Source of the DNA: Bradyrhizobium guangdongense
Lineage (GTDB): Bacteria > Pseudomonadota > Alphaproteobacteria > Rhizobiales > Xanthobacteraceae
Direction: 5' to 3'
Length of the DNA stretch: 64,000 nt
Assembly: GCF_004114975.1 (NCBI RefSeq)
Contig: NZ_CP030051.1
Span: forward strand, 5,890,001 to 5,954,000
Part shown: piece after piece, positions 7,575 through 18,427 of the stretch
How positions within the stretch are numbered: the first letter of the stretch is position 1
How the letters are laid out: every line of letters begins with the position of its first letter
The notes under the pieces: generated by a model
Told to the model about the DNA's origin: nothing
The model's input: the letters and a program-made list of their open reading frames with translations, nothing else
Database searches by the model: none
Program-made: the position numbers and the translations under genes

Positions 7575-10280
7575 ATGTTCGACGCCCCGTTCGACGTCTT
7601 TGCGGTGATGATTGCGATCGTCGCCTTCCTGATCGCGCTGAAGGCGTCGAACCAGACGACCGAACTGCGCCGGCGGCTGGGCTCGCTGGAAGCCGCGTTG
7701 CAGGCGCAGCGACAGGTCCCGCCACCGCCGCCCTTGCCCGTGCAGGAGCACGTGAGCGCGCCCACGGCAGAACCGCCACCGCTTGCACCCGAAGCTGAGG
7801 CCGAGGTCGACGTCGCACCGCCGCCGCTCGTCATGGAAGAGGCTGCGCCGCCCCCGCCCCAGGCCAGCCCCGAAGCCGATGCGCCGCCGCCGTTGCCCGC
7901 ACCGGCACCAGGCTTCGAGGAGCGACTGGGCACGCGCTGGGTGGTGTGGATCGGCGGCCTTGCGCTTGCGCTCGGCGGTTTCTTCATGGTGCGCTATTCG
8001 ATCGAGGCGGGTCTGCTCGGTCCCGGCGTGCGCGTGTTCCTCGGCGGCCTGTTCGCGGCCGCGCTGCTCGCCGCCGGCGAATGGACGCGGCGCAAGGAAA
8101 GCATCTCCACCCTTCAGGCACTGCCGATCGCCAACATCCCCGCGATCCTGACCGCGGCCGGAACGGCGGTCGCGTTCGCAACCGTCTATGCAGCGTACGC
8201 GCTCTATGGCTTCCTCGTGCCTGCCACCGCCTTCGTGCTGCTCGGCATCGTTGCGATGGGCACGCTGGCGGCAGCGCTGCTGCACGGGCCGGCCCTCGCG
8301 GGCCTCGGCGTGGTCGGCGCCTTCGCAACTCCGGTGCTCGTCTCCAGCGACAAGCCGGATTATTGGGCGCTGTACATCTATCTCGCCATCGTCACCGCCG
8401 CGAGCTTTGGCCTCGCCCGTATCCGGTTGTGGCGCTGGCTCGCCGTGACCACCATCGTCTTCGCCGTGCTCTGGATCTTCCCGGGCCTCGACACCGGCGA
8501 GCTGCAGGTCGCGCCGCACGCCTTCCATGCGATCGCGGGCTTCGTACTCGCCGCACTGCTCGTGGTCTGCGGATTCACGTTCGGCCCTGATATCGAGGAC
8601 GGGCAGATCGAGCCGGTCTCATCGAGCGCGCTGGGTGCTTATCTGTTCGGCGCAATGCTGATCGTGCTGTCGAGCGCTCATGCGGATCTCTCGCTGATCG
8701 CCTTCACGCTTCTCGTTGCGGCGACGCTGTTCGTCGCCTGGCGCGCGGAGTCCGCCGTCGGCGCGCTGGGGGCGGCCGCCGCGACCGTGTTCATCGTGTT
8801 CGCCGAATGGGCCGTGCGCGCCAATCCGGACATGCTGGTGCTGCCGGGCGGCCCCATGCCGGGCATCGCGCCGACCGCGACCGACAGCGCGGTGACGCAG
8901 CATCTGGTGATGGCCGCAATCTTCGCCGCCGGCTTCGGCATCGCGGGCTTCTTCGCGCAGGGACGATCCCGTTCGGCGATCATCCCCGTGGTGTGGTCGG
9001 CGGCGGGCGTCGCCACGCCGATCGCAATCCTGATCGCCCTCTACGCCCGCATCGCTCATCTGGATCGCTCGATCCCGTTCGCGATCCTGGCGGTGCTGCT
9101 CGCAGCCAGCCTTGGCGCTGCGACGGAAGCGCTGACCCGCCGCGAGACCCGGCCGGGCCTTGCGATCTCGACGGCGCTGTTTGCCACCGGCACGCTCGGC
9201 GCGCTGGCGCTGGCGCTGACCTTCGCGCTGGAGAAGGGCTGGCTCACCATTGCACTGGCGCTGATGTCGCTCGGCACGGCCTGGATTGCGATGCAGCGGC
9301 CGATCCCGTTCCTGCGCTGGCTGGCCGCCATCTTCGCCGCGATCGTCACCGCACGCATCGTCTATGATCCGCGCATCGTCGGCGATGCCGTCGGCACGAC
9401 GCCAATCCTGAACTGGCTGCTGTGGGGCTACGGCCTGCCCGCGGCCTCGTTCTGGGGGGCGAGCATCCTCCTGCGCCGCCGCGGCGACGACGCGCCGCTG
9501 CGCATGGTGGAAGCTGCCGCGATCCTGTTCACTGCGCTGCTCGCCTTCATGGAGGTCCGCCATCTCGCAACCGGCGGCGACATCATTGCAACGCCGTCAC
9601 TGCTCGAGGCCGCCTTGCAGGTCTGCGTGGCGCTGGCCATGGCGATCGGGCTGGAGCGGTTGCGGCTGCGCAGCCACAGCATCGTGCACAATGTCGGCGC
9701 GGTCGTGCTCACCGCGATCGCCGGCCTCGTCAGCGTGTTCGGCCTCCTGATCCTGGAAAACCCGCTGATCTGGCGCATCGATGTCGGCGGCGCAGTGTTC
9801 AACCTGCTGCTGCTCGGTTACGGGCTGCCGGCGGTGCTGATGTTGCTGCTCGCCTATGCGGCGGCCGGCGAACGCGGCAAGGTTTACGCTAACACGATCG
9901 CGGGCGGCGCGCTGGTGTTCGCACTCGCCTACCTCACGCTGGAGATCCGCCGCTTCTATCACGGTCCGTTCCTCGACAGCGGCGAGACCACGGGGGCCGA
10001 GCAATACACCTATTCGATCGGCTGGCTCGCTTTCGGCGTCGTGCTGCTCGGTGTCGGCATAACAGTCAACTCCGAGCGCGCACGGCTGGCGTCTGCGGCC
10101 GTCATTGCACTGACGGTCCTGAAAGCCTTCGTGATCGACATGTCGACGCTCACAGGCGTCTACCGGGCGCTGTCCTTCATGTGCCTCGGCATCGTACTGG
10201 TGGCGATCGGCTGGCTCTACCAGCGCATCCTGTTCCGGCGGCAGGTCACACCACCGCCGGCGCCTCAGACGGGCAGTTGA
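7575..10280 (+). CDS. DUF2339 polytopic membrane protein
   Basis: A 901-residue inner-membrane protein of the DUF2339 family. Residues 6-23 form a first membrane helix, followed by a short coiled stretch, a Pro/Ala/Glu-rich linker (about 50-120), then a conserved FEERLGTRWVVWIGGLALALGGFF and some two dozen hydrophobic helices to the end. The function of the family is unknown. The ATG at 7575 was chosen because GGAGG sits 4 nt upstream; the frame open from 7473 overlaps the previous gene and is not used. It stops 3 bp before the convergent chemoreceptor gene. Confidence 0.85.
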   Translation: MFDAPFDVFAVMIAIVAFLIALKASNQTTELRRRLGSLEAALQAQRQVPPPPPLPVQEHVSAPTAEPPPLAPEAEAEVDVAPPPLVMEEAAPPPPQASPEADAPPPLPAPAPGFEERLGTRWVVWIGGLALALGGFFMVRYSIEAGLLGPGVRVFLGGLFAAALLAAGEWTRRKESISTLQALPIANIPAILTAAGTAVAFATVYAAYALYGFLVPATAFVLLGIVAMGTLAAALLHGPALAGLGVVGAFATPVLVSSDKPDYWALYIYLAIVTAASFGLARIRLWRWLAVTTIVFAVLWIFPGLDTGELQVAPHAFHAIAGFVLAALLVVCGFTFGPDIEDGQIEPVSSSALGAYLFGAMLIVLSSAHADLSLIAFTLLVAATLFVAWRAESAVGALGAAAATVFIVFAEWAVRANPDMLVLPGGPMPGIAPTATDSAVTQHLVMAAIFAAGFGIAGFFAQGRSRSAIIPVVWSAAGVATPIAILIALYARIAHLDRSIPFAILAVLLAASLGAATEALTRRETRPGLAISTALFATGTLGALALALTFALEKGWLTIALALMSLGTAWIAMQRPIPFLRWLAAIFAAIVTARIVYDPRIVGDAVGTTPILNWLLWGYGLPAASFWGASILLRRRGDDAPLRMVEAAAILFTALLAFMEVRHLATGGDIIATPSLLEAALQVCVALAMAIGLERLRLRSHSIVHNVGAVVLTAIAGLVSVFGLLILENPLIWRIDVGGAVFNLLLLGYGLPAVLMLLLAYAAAGERGKVYANTIAGGALVFALAYLTLEIRRFYHGPFLDSGETTGAEQYTYSIGWLAFGVVLLGVGITVNSERARLASAAVIALTVLKAFVIDMSTLTGVYRALSFMCLGIVLVAIGWLYQRILFRRQVTPPPAPQTGS

Positions 10281-10283
10281 CGA

Positions 10284-11972
10284 TCAGGCCGCGCGGACCG
10301 ACTCCAGGAACTGCGCGACCTCGACCTTGAGACGCGTGCTGTCGGACGCCAGCGATTTCGCCGCCGAGAGCACCTCGACCGAGGCCTCGCCGGTCTCGAT
10401 CGCGCCGCGCTGCACATCGGTGATGTTCGTGGAGACCTCTTGGGTGCCGACCGAGGCCTGCTGAACGTTGCGCGAGATCTCCTGCGTCGCCGCGCCCTGC
10501 TCCTCGACCGCGGCGGCAATCGCCGCCGACACCTCGGACAGGCGCTCGATCGTGCCGCCGATCTCCTGGATGGCGCTGACGGATTCCTGCGTTGCGGCCT
10601 GGATACCCGAGACCTGCGCCCCGATCTCCCCGGTTGCCTTGGCGGTCTGTTCGGCCAGCGCCTTGACCTCGGAGGCAACGACGGCAAAGCCGCGGCCGGC
10701 TTCGCCCGCGCGCGCCGCCTCGATGGTGGCGTTCAGCGCCAGCAGATTGGTCTGGCCAGCGATCGTATTGATGAGTTCGACCACGTCGCCGATGCGGGCG
10801 GCCGCCTGCGACAGCTCGTTGACTCGCGCGTTGGTCCGCGTGGCCTGTTCCACGGCCTCCGCAGCCATCCGCGCGGAGTCCTGCACGCGGCGGCTGATCT
10901 CGGTGATCGAGGACGACAGTTCCTCCGAAGCGGATGCCACCGCCTGCACGTTGGTGGACGCCTCCTCCGAAGCCGCGGCCACGACGGTCGCCAGCTCCTG
11001 TCCGCGCCGGGCCGTGTTGGTCAGCGTCGACGCCGAGGCCTCGAGCTCGGTCGAGGCCGACGACACCGTCCCGACAACCTCGCCGATCATGGTTTCGAAC
11101 TTGCGGGTAATGGCGTCGACGCGGCGGCCGCGTTCGATCTTGGCTTCGGCGTCGGCTGCGGCGGCCTCGTCGGCAGCCTTCTTGGCGATCAACGCCTCCT
11201 TGAAGATCTGGAGCGCATCCGCCATCGAGCCGATCTCGGTCCGCTCGCCACGATGCGGCACCTCGGCCGTGAGGTCGCCCTCGCCGAGCGACTGCATCGG
11301 CTTGATGATGGACGCAATGCCGCTGGAGACGTCGCGCACGAGATAATAGGCGGCGCCGATCGCCAGCGCGACCGAAGCGACGATGATGCCGACCAGCACG
11401 CGGAAGATGGTAGCGTAGCTGTCAGCGGCCTGCTTCGTTTCCAGCTCGGCGCCGTGGTTGTTCAGCTCGATGCCCTTCTGCAGCAGCGGGTCGGCCGCCT
11501 GGGCCATCTTCGCGACCTTGGTCTGCAACATCTCGTTGGCGTCCGCCGGGAACTTGCCGGGACTCTTGCGCGACAGCGCCATCACGTCCTGTACACCGTT
11601 CAGATATTCCGCCCACGCCTTGCTCCACTGCCCGTAGAGCGAACGCTCCTCGGCGGAGGTGATCAGCGGCTCGTAGACCTTGCGGGTCTGGTCGATTCGC
11701 GCCTGCAGCGAAGCCAGACGCTTCTCGGCCGCTTCTTTGCCCTCGGCGGTGTCCTGCATCAGATGCAGACGCAGCGCGACGCGCAGTTCGTTGATATCTG
11801 CGCGCATCGAGCCGAGCGCACGCACGCTCGGCAACCAGCTCTCGGCGATCTCCACGGTATGGGAATTGATGTTCTGCATGGTGCCGATCGCCACCACGCC
11901 GACGCCGGCGAGCGAGAGCACGAGGACCGACAGCACGGTCAGCAGCTTGAAGACGATCGACAATTTCGACAT
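10284..11972 (-). CDS. Methyl-accepting chemotaxis protein 1
   Basis: A 562-residue chemoreceptor. It has an N-terminal membrane helix (about 8-32), a helical periplasmic sensor (about 35-185, four-helix-bundle type), a second membrane helix (about 190-212), a HAMP segment ([20 protein letters not shown]) and a signalling domain whose tip contains [19 protein letters not shown]. The tail ends ESVRAA and has no CheR/CheB pentapeptide. The ATG at 11972 was taken over the GTG just before it. Its signalling half is nearly the same as those of the next two genes, while the sensor differs, which points to duplication and sensor swapping. Confidence 0.93.
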   Translation of the reverse strand: MSKLSIVFKLLTVLSVLVLSLAGVGVVAIGTMQNINSHTVEIAESWLPSVRALGSMRADINELRVALRLHLMQDTAEGKEAAEKRLASLQARIDQTRKVYEPLITSAEERSLYGQWSKAWAEYLNGVQDVMALSRKSPGKFPADANEMLQTKVAKMAQAADPLLQKGIELNNHGAELETKQAADSYATIFRVLVGIIVASVALAIGAAYYLVRDVSSGIASIIKPMQSLGEGDLTAEVPHRGERTEIGSMADALQIFKEALIAKKAADEAAAADAEAKIERGRRVDAITRKFETMIGEVVGTVSSASTELEASASTLTNTARRGQELATVVAAASEEASTNVQAVASASEELSSSITEISRRVQDSARMAAEAVEQATRTNARVNELSQAAARIGDVVELINTIAGQTNLLALNATIEAARAGEAGRGFAVVASEVKALAEQTAKATGEIGAQVSGIQAATQESVSAIQEIGGTIERLSEVSAAIAAAVEEQGAATQEISRNVQQASVGTQEVSTNITDVQRGAIETGEASVEVLSAAKSLASDSTRLKVEVAQFLESVRAA

Positions 11973-12175
11973 CACGACAAATCCCGATGGTATCCGGCAA
12001 CGCGCAAGTCATCCGCACCGCGACCATCGCGTCGGACGGTGGGTGGGATTCATTCCAACAATGCTGGCTGGTTCTTATCTCGTAAGATTGGGCACATAAT
12101 CGCAAACAGGCGTTAACAGGAACCTACGCCAAACCATGGGTCGGTTCCCAACATTCGACGGGAACGGTGATCTCG

Positions 12176-14146
12176 TCAGGCCGCCCGCACCGAATCCAGG
12201 AAACGTGCGACCTCACTCTTCAGCCGGGTGCTCTCCTGCGACAGCGATTGCGCCGCCGAATGCACCTGCGCCGAAGCAGCCCCGGTTTCGCTTGCGCCGC
12301 GCTGGACCTCGCCGATATTCGCGGACACGTCCGAGGTGCCCTGCGCGGCATGCTGGATGTTGCGGGAGATCTCCTGCGTCGCTGCCCCCTGCTCCTCGAC
12401 CGCGGCGGCGATGACCGAGGAAACCTCCGACATTCGCGCGATGGTATCGCCGATCTCCTTGATCGCGCCGACCGAGTCCTCCGTCGCGGTCTGGATCGCA
12501 CCGATGTGCTGGCTGATCTCGCCGGTGGCTTTGGCGGTCTGCTCGGCGAGCGCCTTCACCTCGGTCGCGACGACCGCAAAACCCTTGCCGGCTTCGCCGG
12601 CCCGCGCGGCCTCGATGGTCGCGTTGAGCGCCAGCAGGTTGGTCTGGGCAGCGATGGTATTGATCAACTCGACCACATCGCCGATGCGGGAGGCGGCCTT
12701 GGTCAGCTCCGCGACGCGTGCATTGGTGCGTTGGGCCTGCCCGACCGCGACATCGGCGACGCGCGCCGATTCCTGAACCTGGCGGCTGATCTCGGAGATC
12801 GAGGAGGTCATTTCCTCGCTCGCGGACGAGACTGACCGCACGTTCGCGGAAGCCTCCTCCGAGGCCGCCGCCACGGCAGTCGCAAGTCCGTTGCCACGCT
12901 CGGCGGCCTGCGTAAGCGTGTTGGATGAGGCTTCAAGCTCGGTAGCCGCCGACGACACGGTCTCGATGATCTCGCCAACCGCGCCTTCGAATCCATCGGC
13001 GAGCCGCTTCATGTCCGCCCGGCGCTGCTCGCGCGCCCGCGCATCCGCTTCGGCCTGTTCGGCGCGCAGCCGCTCGGCCTCCATCATGTTGGTCCTGAAC
13101 ACCTCGACCGCGGCGGCCATCTCGCCGATCTCGTCCTTGCGACCGACGCCGGGAACCGCAATCGAGAGTTCGCCGCGCGCGAGCCGCGCCATCGCATCAA
13201 CCATGCCGGACAACGCCTTGGAAATCGAGCGTCCGAGCAGGAAGCCGACCGCGGCAAGAACGACGATGGTGATGCCGAAGGCGATCACCATCCAGAACCT
13301 GACGGCGTCGCGGGTGGCGGCTTCTGCAGCGTCCGCCTGCCTGTACGTGGCTTCGACCGCGCTCCGCACCTCGGTCATGACAGGCTCTATCTCGCGAAAG
13401 GTTTTCATCATGGCGGCATCGAGAGCTGCGCTTTGCTGCGCGGTCTCGGCCCAGGCTGCGAACTCGGCCTGGTATTTCTGGAGCTTGGCAGTAATGTCGT
13501 TCATTACCGCGGTCGGGACTGCGACGAGTTCGATCGCATTGGAGAATTCACCCGCGGCCTTCTTCAGCTCGGCAAGATATTTGGGGTCGCGCCGCAGCAT
13601 GAAGTCCTTTTCGTGCCGGCGCATCATCAGCATCCAGCTCGTCGACCTGGGATCGTCGACCTGCTTCAGCTTCGCTTCGATGTCATGCACCGCGACGCGG
13701 AGCGAGCCCGACAGGCCGAGCGTCTCGTTCAATCCGAGCCTGGTTTCGGCAGCCACCAGTGAATTGAAATCCGCCGCGTAACGCTTGAAACCCTGCTGGG
13801 CCTGCTTCATCGTCTCGGCCAAGGCACCCATGCCGCCGGCGGACATCAGCCGCTCGATCTCATCGAAATCACGTTCGATCGGGCCGATCAGCTCGGCATG
13901 CGCCTTGGCATAGCTCTCGTTGCGGCGCTGCTGAAAATTCTTCTCGTCGCGGCGGGCCTCCAGCATCTCGATCGAGAGCTGCTTGTTGAGATCGGCAATC
14001 GCGCGGGCGCGGCTGGCGGCATCGCGGGACGCATCCTGGGAAAGGCTGCCGATCTCAAAGATTGCGCCGAACGCCACGAGGCCCAGCAATCCGAATAATC
14101 CGATCGCCATGACCTTGTGGGTGAGACGAATGGAAAGGCCGCTCAT
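12176..14146 (-). CDS. Methyl-accepting chemotaxis protein 2
   Basis: A 656-residue chemoreceptor, the longest of the three. It has a membrane helix at about 10-32, a large helical sensor (about 35-300) that resembles helical bimodular sensors by length and by its [11 protein letters not shown] and [12 protein letters not shown] segments, a second membrane helix near 305-325, HAMP, and the tip [19 protein letters not shown]. The ATG at 14146 has GGAG 7 nt upstream; the reading frame upstream to 14284 has no features of a receptor. It ends DSVRAA. The ligand is unknown. Confidence 0.92.
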   Translation of the reverse strand: MSGLSIRLTHKVMAIGLFGLLGLVAFGAIFEIGSLSQDASRDAASRARAIADLNKQLSIEMLEARRDEKNFQQRRNESYAKAHAELIGPIERDFDEIERLMSAGGMGALAETMKQAQQGFKRYAADFNSLVAAETRLGLNETLGLSGSLRVAVHDIEAKLKQVDDPRSTSWMLMMRRHEKDFMLRRDPKYLAELKKAAGEFSNAIELVAVPTAVMNDITAKLQKYQAEFAAWAETAQQSAALDAAMMKTFREIEPVMTEVRSAVEATYRQADAAEAATRDAVRFWMVIAFGITIVVLAAVGFLLGRSISKALSGMVDAMARLARGELSIAVPGVGRKDEIGEMAAAVEVFRTNMMEAERLRAEQAEADARAREQRRADMKRLADGFEGAVGEIIETVSSAATELEASSNTLTQAAERGNGLATAVAAASEEASANVRSVSSASEEMTSSISEISRQVQESARVADVAVGQAQRTNARVAELTKAASRIGDVVELINTIAAQTNLLALNATIEAARAGEAGKGFAVVATEVKALAEQTAKATGEISQHIGAIQTATEDSVGAIKEIGDTIARMSEVSSVIAAAVEEQGAATQEISRNIQHAAQGTSDVSANIGEVQRGASETGAASAQVHSAAQSLSQESTRLKSEVARFLDSVRAA

Positions 14147-14340
14147 GAATGTGCTCCAAAGGACGAAGGCAATACGCGACGGGCGACTCAGCACCGGAAT
14201 ATTGCGGACATCATGCCTGCGTCGCTTTTCCGGAAGGTTAACCCTGCCTGCACGGCCGCTGCGCCGACATACCGACGCGCGCAAGCGCTGCGTGCTTGCA
14301 CGCGGCGATTGAAGATCGGATATGCGGAATGACGGCGCCG

Positions 14341-16077
14341 TCAGGCCGCGCGCACGGTACCGAGAAACTTGCCGACCTCGAGCTTGAGGCGGTTGCTGTC
14401 ACCGGAGAGCATCTGCGCGGCGGACAACACCTGCGACGACGCCGAGCCGGTCTCGCTCGCGCCGCGCTGCACATCGGTGATGTTTGCCGACACCTGGTGG
14501 GTGCCTGCGGCTGCCTGCTGAACGTTCCGGGAGATTTCCTGAGTCGCCGCGCCCTGCTCTTCCACGGCAGCAGCAATGGTGGAGGAGATCTCCGACAGTT
14601 TCTCGATAGTCGCGCTGATGTCCTTGATGGCGCCGACCGATTCCTGCGTCGCCGCCTGGATGCCGGAGATCTGCTGGCCGATCTCGCCGGTCGCCTTCGC
14701 CGTCTGCTCGGCGAGCGCCTTGACCTCGGAAGCGACGACCGCAAAGCCCTTGCCGGCCTCCCCGGCGCGCGCTGCCTCGATCGTGGCGTTGAGCGCCAGC
14801 AGATTGGTCTGACCGGCGATCGTGTTGATCAGCTCGACGACATCGCCGATGCGCGTTGCCGCCTTGGACAACTCGCTGACGCGCTCGGTGGTGGTGCGGG
14901 CCTGGCCGACCGCCTCGCTGGCGACGCGCGCTGATTCCTGCACCTGGCGGCTGATCTCCGTAATCGAGGACGACAGCTCTTCCGTCGCCGATGCCACGGA
15001 CTGCACGTTGGTGGACGCCTCCTCGGAGGCGGCAGCAACGACGCTCGTGAGCTCCTGACCGCGTTCCGCAGTCGACGTGAGCGTCGATGCCGAGGCTTCG
15101 AGTTCGGTCGCGGCCGATGACACGGTGTCGACGATCTCGCCGATTGCTGCTTCGAAACCGTCGGCGAGCTTGTGCATTTCGGCCCGACGCTGAGCCGCGG
15201 CAACCTGATCCTGCCTGATCTTGGCCTCCGCCTCCTCCCGCGCTTTCTGTTCAGACACGAGCTTGAACTTCTCGACGGCCGCCGCCACGCCCCCGACCTC
15301 GTCCTTACGACCGAGCCCGGGCAGCACCACGGAGAAGTCCCCGCCGGCGAGCCTGTCCATGGCTACAGTGAGAGCGCGAATGGGACGCGCGATGCTCAGG
15401 AACGACATCAGCCAGGAGCCGACGAGGACGAGCATGGCAAGTGCACCGACCACCATCCCGATCTGCTCGCTCGACGTCATCTCCTGCACGGAAGCGGCGA
15501 TCTCGGCTTCACTCTTGCGCGTGGCGAAGTCGGCGATCTGGCCGGCAACCTCGTCCATTTGCGCGGCAATCGGCAGCGTCCCTTCGCGGGTGAGACGCGC
15601 GGCTTCCTCGATCAGCTGCGCTGCCTTCGTAGCTGCCTCGGGCCCCGTCGCCTCGAAAGCCTCGCCGCGCATCGCTGCGACCTCCCGGGCCGCCTTGAGA
15701 TAGTCGGCGGCCAGGGTCTTGAGCTTTTCCATCCGCGTCCGGTTTTCCGCCGCATGTGACTGCTTCAGCATCGCTTCGGCAAGTTTGGTCAAGGCATCGG
15801 AGCGCTCGACGAGAGCACCGCCGGCCTTCTGCAGGTCGGCAGCGTTGCCCGCGAGCCGGATGTCGCGGACGGCGAGCTGCATGCTGCGCGCCGCCAGCTT
15901 GGCTTCCACCGCCTCGCGCGCCAGCTGCAGCTGCGCGACTGCGGCCTCGTTGGCCGCTCGAACATTGCCGTTGCCGATGTGTTGACTTGCGATGATGCAG
16001 AGGACCAGAAGGATGCCCAGCGCCGACGCGATCGCCAGTTTGGTCCCAATCCTCAGATTCTGAACAAGTCTCAACAT
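14341..16077 (-). CDS. Methyl-accepting chemotaxis protein 3
   Basis: A 578-residue chemoreceptor. It has a membrane helix at about 12-32, a helical sensor to about 190, a second membrane helix ([19 protein letters not shown]), HAMP ([19 protein letters not shown]), and the signalling tip [19 protein letters not shown]. It ends GTVRAA. The ATG at 16077 follows GGGGA; upstream sequence to 16176 in the same frame is not receptor-like. Together with the two preceding genes it forms a tandem array in one orientation, each with its own intergenic region of about 190-265 bp, so each is probably transcribed separately. Confidence 0.92.
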   Translation of the reverse strand: MLRLVQNLRIGTKLAIASALGILLVLCIIASQHIGNGNVRAANEAAVAQLQLAREAVEAKLAARSMQLAVRDIRLAGNAADLQKAGGALVERSDALTKLAEAMLKQSHAAENRTRMEKLKTLAADYLKAAREVAAMRGEAFEATGPEAATKAAQLIEEAARLTREGTLPIAAQMDEVAGQIADFATRKSEAEIAASVQEMTSSEQIGMVVGALAMLVLVGSWLMSFLSIARPIRALTVAMDRLAGGDFSVVLPGLGRKDEVGGVAAAVEKFKLVSEQKAREEAEAKIRQDQVAAAQRRAEMHKLADGFEAAIGEIVDTVSSAATELEASASTLTSTAERGQELTSVVAAASEEASTNVQSVASATEELSSSITEISRQVQESARVASEAVGQARTTTERVSELSKAATRIGDVVELINTIAGQTNLLALNATIEAARAGEAGKGFAVVASEVKALAEQTAKATGEIGQQISGIQAATQESVGAIKDISATIEKLSEISSTIAAAVEEQGAATQEISRNVQQAAAGTHQVSANITDVQRGASETGSASSQVLSAAQMLSGDSNRLKLEVGKFLGTVRAA

Positions 16078-16288
16078 GGGCGTGTTTCCCCGGAAGGAAT
16101 ATGCAGACGGGTCTTTGTCGGCCGCCCCTGGCGTTGATCTCGCCCTTGCCCAAAAGCTGAGCGTTTCACATTCCAATTTGGTTAACGAGATCCCTCGCAG
16201 AAATACTGATTTTTTACGCTAAATAATTGAAGTCGAAAGCAAATGCTGTCGTCATAGTTGTAAATTTCAGCCTGAAGTCGGCGCGCGG

Positions 16289-16528
16289 TCATTTTACATC
16301 CGCGGCCTCGCCGACCAGGCTGATGCGAAACACCGGCTCCTTGTTCTCGTCGAGCAGCTCCATGCTCCACTTCGCATTCGGCTTCAGATTGCGCGAAATG
16401 CTGCCGAGCAGATTGGCGCAGACTTCGGTCATCTCGGTCCAGGCCGCAGCCCGATCCTCGAACTCGTACGGCTGGTCGGCGGCACCAGAGTAGCGGCCGG
16501 TGCTGATGCGAAAGAAATACAGCGACAT
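16289..16528 (-). CDS. DUF6894-like small protein
   Basis: A 79-residue soluble protein that begins MSLYFFRIS and has EFEDRAAAWTEMTEVCANLL and WSMELLDENKEPVFRISLVG. This pattern, an YFF start, a central helix and a final beta strand pair, fits the small DUF6894 family common in Bradyrhizobium. No function is known. It has no clear ribosome site. Upstream of it (16529-16683) nothing was recognised. Confidence 0.7.
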   Translation of the reverse strand: MSLYFFRISTGRYSGAADQPYEFEDRAAAWTEMTEVCANLLGSISRNLKPNAKWSMELLDENKEPVFRISLVGEAADVK

Positions 16529-16683
16529 CGTTGAACCCGTTCGTAGGGCCGCTCCCGGCCATCGCGCAGGCTGGGGCGCCAGTCGCTACCAACGCATGAA
16601 AACCGCGGGCCGTATGACTACGGCGTGGCGGCTTCACCAGCGGTGCATTCCGTCAAAGGCGCGCGGTGGCTTCGCGCAGGATG

Positions 16684-17286
16684 TCACTCGGTCGAGCGGC
16701 GCAGCTCCAGCGGAGCGTCGTTCTTCGACTCCGTCTTGGGCTCGGACTTCACCGGCTCGATCCGGCTGCTCTCGACCCGCGGCGTCTCGACCCGCGCGGC
16801 GATTTCAGTGCTGGATGCAGTGATCGAACCGGTATGCTCCGAGCTGCGCAGCGAGCGCGGCCGCGCGACGGCGCGTGCCATCAGCATCTGGTTGCCACCC
16901 TGGTGATGGAAGTCGCAATAGGCGAAGCCCATGCCCGAGACGGAGCCGCGGAAGCTGCGATCGTCGGTCTTTTCCAGGTTGAAGCAAGGCTCGAACGGAA
17001 TGCCCTTGATCGAGGCGCAGACGTTCTGGCCGCGGATCTGGAGCGTGTTGCCGGGGAGCCGAATATGGCGCACCGGGCCCGAGCCCGAAAACTGCACCGC
17101 GCCGGCGGCGCCGAGATCATCGAGGATGCGGCCTGCGCCGCGGGTGCCGTCGAAGCAGGTGAAGGCGAACACCTTGCCGGCCACGAAGCGGCGCGCCTCG
17201 TCCGCATTCATGCCCCCGGCCAAGGCGACGGCCGGCGCAAACGTCACGGCCGCCGTGACAGCCCCCAACACAATACGCGCAAGCAT
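16684..17286 (-). CDS. Exported protein of unknown function
   Basis: A 200-residue protein with a signal peptide (MLARIVLGAVTAAVTFAPAVALA). The mature part has a conserved-looking core (about 25-135) with four Cys, in FTCFDGTRGAGRI, NVCASIKG, EPCFNLEK and FAYCDFHHQGG. The last 60 residues are a polar, Ser/Glu/Lys-rich tail that looks disordered. The ATG at 17286 has GGAG 7 nt upstream; the TTG two codons earlier is less likely. I do not recognise the family, though four Cys in an exported core suggest disulphide bonds. Confidence 0.7.
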   Translation of the reverse strand: MLARIVLGAVTAAVTFAPAVALAGGMNADEARRFVAGKVFAFTCFDGTRGAGRILDDLGAAGAVQFSGSGPVRHIRLPGNTLQIRGQNVCASIKGIPFEPCFNLEKTDDRSFRGSVSGMGFAYCDFHHQGGNQMLMARAVARPRSLRSSEHTGSITASSTEIAARVETPRVESSRIEPVKSEPKTESKNDAPLELRRSTE

Positions 17287-17399
17287 GCTCAACTCCGAAC
17301 TAACCCCCGCAGCGGGCGATGCCTTATCTCTTTACCCGCTGCTTACCATACTAACCATGGCGACATTGAAGCAGCTTGGTTGGTAAAGTCTGAACGCCG

Positions 17400-18386
17400 T
17401 TAGACAATTTTTACCACGATCCGACCGCGGACCTGCCCGGCCAGGATTTTGGCGCCCCATTCCGGAACTTGGTCGAGTGGGATTTCCTTAGTGATTTCAG
17501 CTAGTTTCGTTCGATCGAGGTCGGAGGCGAGGCGCTGCCAGGCGGCTTTTCGCGGCTCAATCGGACACATCACGGAATCGATGCCGAGAAGGCACACCCC
17601 ACGCAAAATGAAAGGTGCGACAGAAGACGGCAGGTCCATGCCGGCGGCGAGACCGCAGGCTGCAATGGCGCCGCCGTATTTGGTCATCGACAACAGATTC
17701 GCGAGCGTGGTCGAGCCGACGCTGTCGACGCCGCCTGCCCAGCGCTCCTTGGCCAGTGGTTTCGCCGGCGCCGACAATTCATTGCGGTCGATCACCTCGG
17801 CAGCGCCCAAGCTTTTCAGGTAATCGGCCTCCGAGGCGCGGCCGGTCGAGGCGATGACGTGATAGCCGAGCTTCGACAGCACGGCCGTCGCGACCGAGCC
17901 GACGCCGCCGGCGGCGCCGGTCACGACGACGGGGCCGCTCTTGGGCGAAACGCCGTGCTTTTCCAGCGCCAGCACAGAGAGCATGGCGGTGAAGCCGGCG
18001 GTGCCGATCGCCATGGCGTCGCGCGCCGAGAGGCCCTGGGGCAAGGCGACCAGCCAGTCGCCCTTGACGCGCGCCTTCTCGGCATAGGCGCCGAGATGGG
18101 TCTCGCCCATGCCCCAGCCGGTGCAGACCACCTTGTCGCCCGCTTTCCATTGCGGATGGGAGGAGGCTTCGACGGTCCCGGCGAAATCGATGCCGGCGAT
18201 CATCGGGGAGCGCCGCACCACGGGCGCCTTGCCGGTCAGCGCGAGGCCGTCCTTGTAGTTCAGCGTCGACCATTCCACGCGGACCGTGACGTCGCCCTCC
18301 ATCAGTTCGGCTTCGTCGAACTGCGTGAGCTGCGTGGTGGTGCCCTTATCGGCCTTGTCGATCCGGATTGCCTTGAATGTGGCCAC
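17400..18386 (-). CDS. acuI: AcuI/YhdH-type NADPH-dependent enoyl reductase
   Basis: A 328-residue medium-chain dehydrogenase/reductase of the YhdH/AcuI group. It has [13 protein letters not shown] near residue 40, GIDFAGTVE near 65, the cofactor loop [12 protein letters not shown] near 152, and the group feature [16 protein letters not shown], where the Arg is expected to bind the NADPH phosphate. AcuI reduces acryloyl-CoA to propionyl-CoA. No zinc ligands are present. It ends just 112 nt from the exported protein, with no operon evidence. A broader quinone reductase role is the alternative. Confidence 0.88.
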   Translation of the reverse strand: MATFKAIRIDKADKGTTTQLTQFDEAELMEGDVTVRVEWSTLNYKDGLALTGKAPVVRRSPMIAGIDFAGTVEASSHPQWKAGDKVVCTGWGMGETHLGAYAEKARVKGDWLVALPQGLSARDAMAIGTAGFTAMLSVLALEKHGVSPKSGPVVVTGAAGGVGSVATAVLSKLGYHVIASTGRASEADYLKSLGAAEVIDRNELSAPAKPLAKERWAGGVDSVGSTTLANLLSMTKYGGAIAACGLAAGMDLPSSVAPFILRGVCLLGIDSVMCPIEPRKAAWQRLASDLDRTKLAEITKEIPLDQVPEWGAKILAGQVRGRIVVKIV

Positions 18387-18427
18387 GGCCTGAACTCCCT
18401 GACTGTTTGACCGGGATGTTTAGCCGA

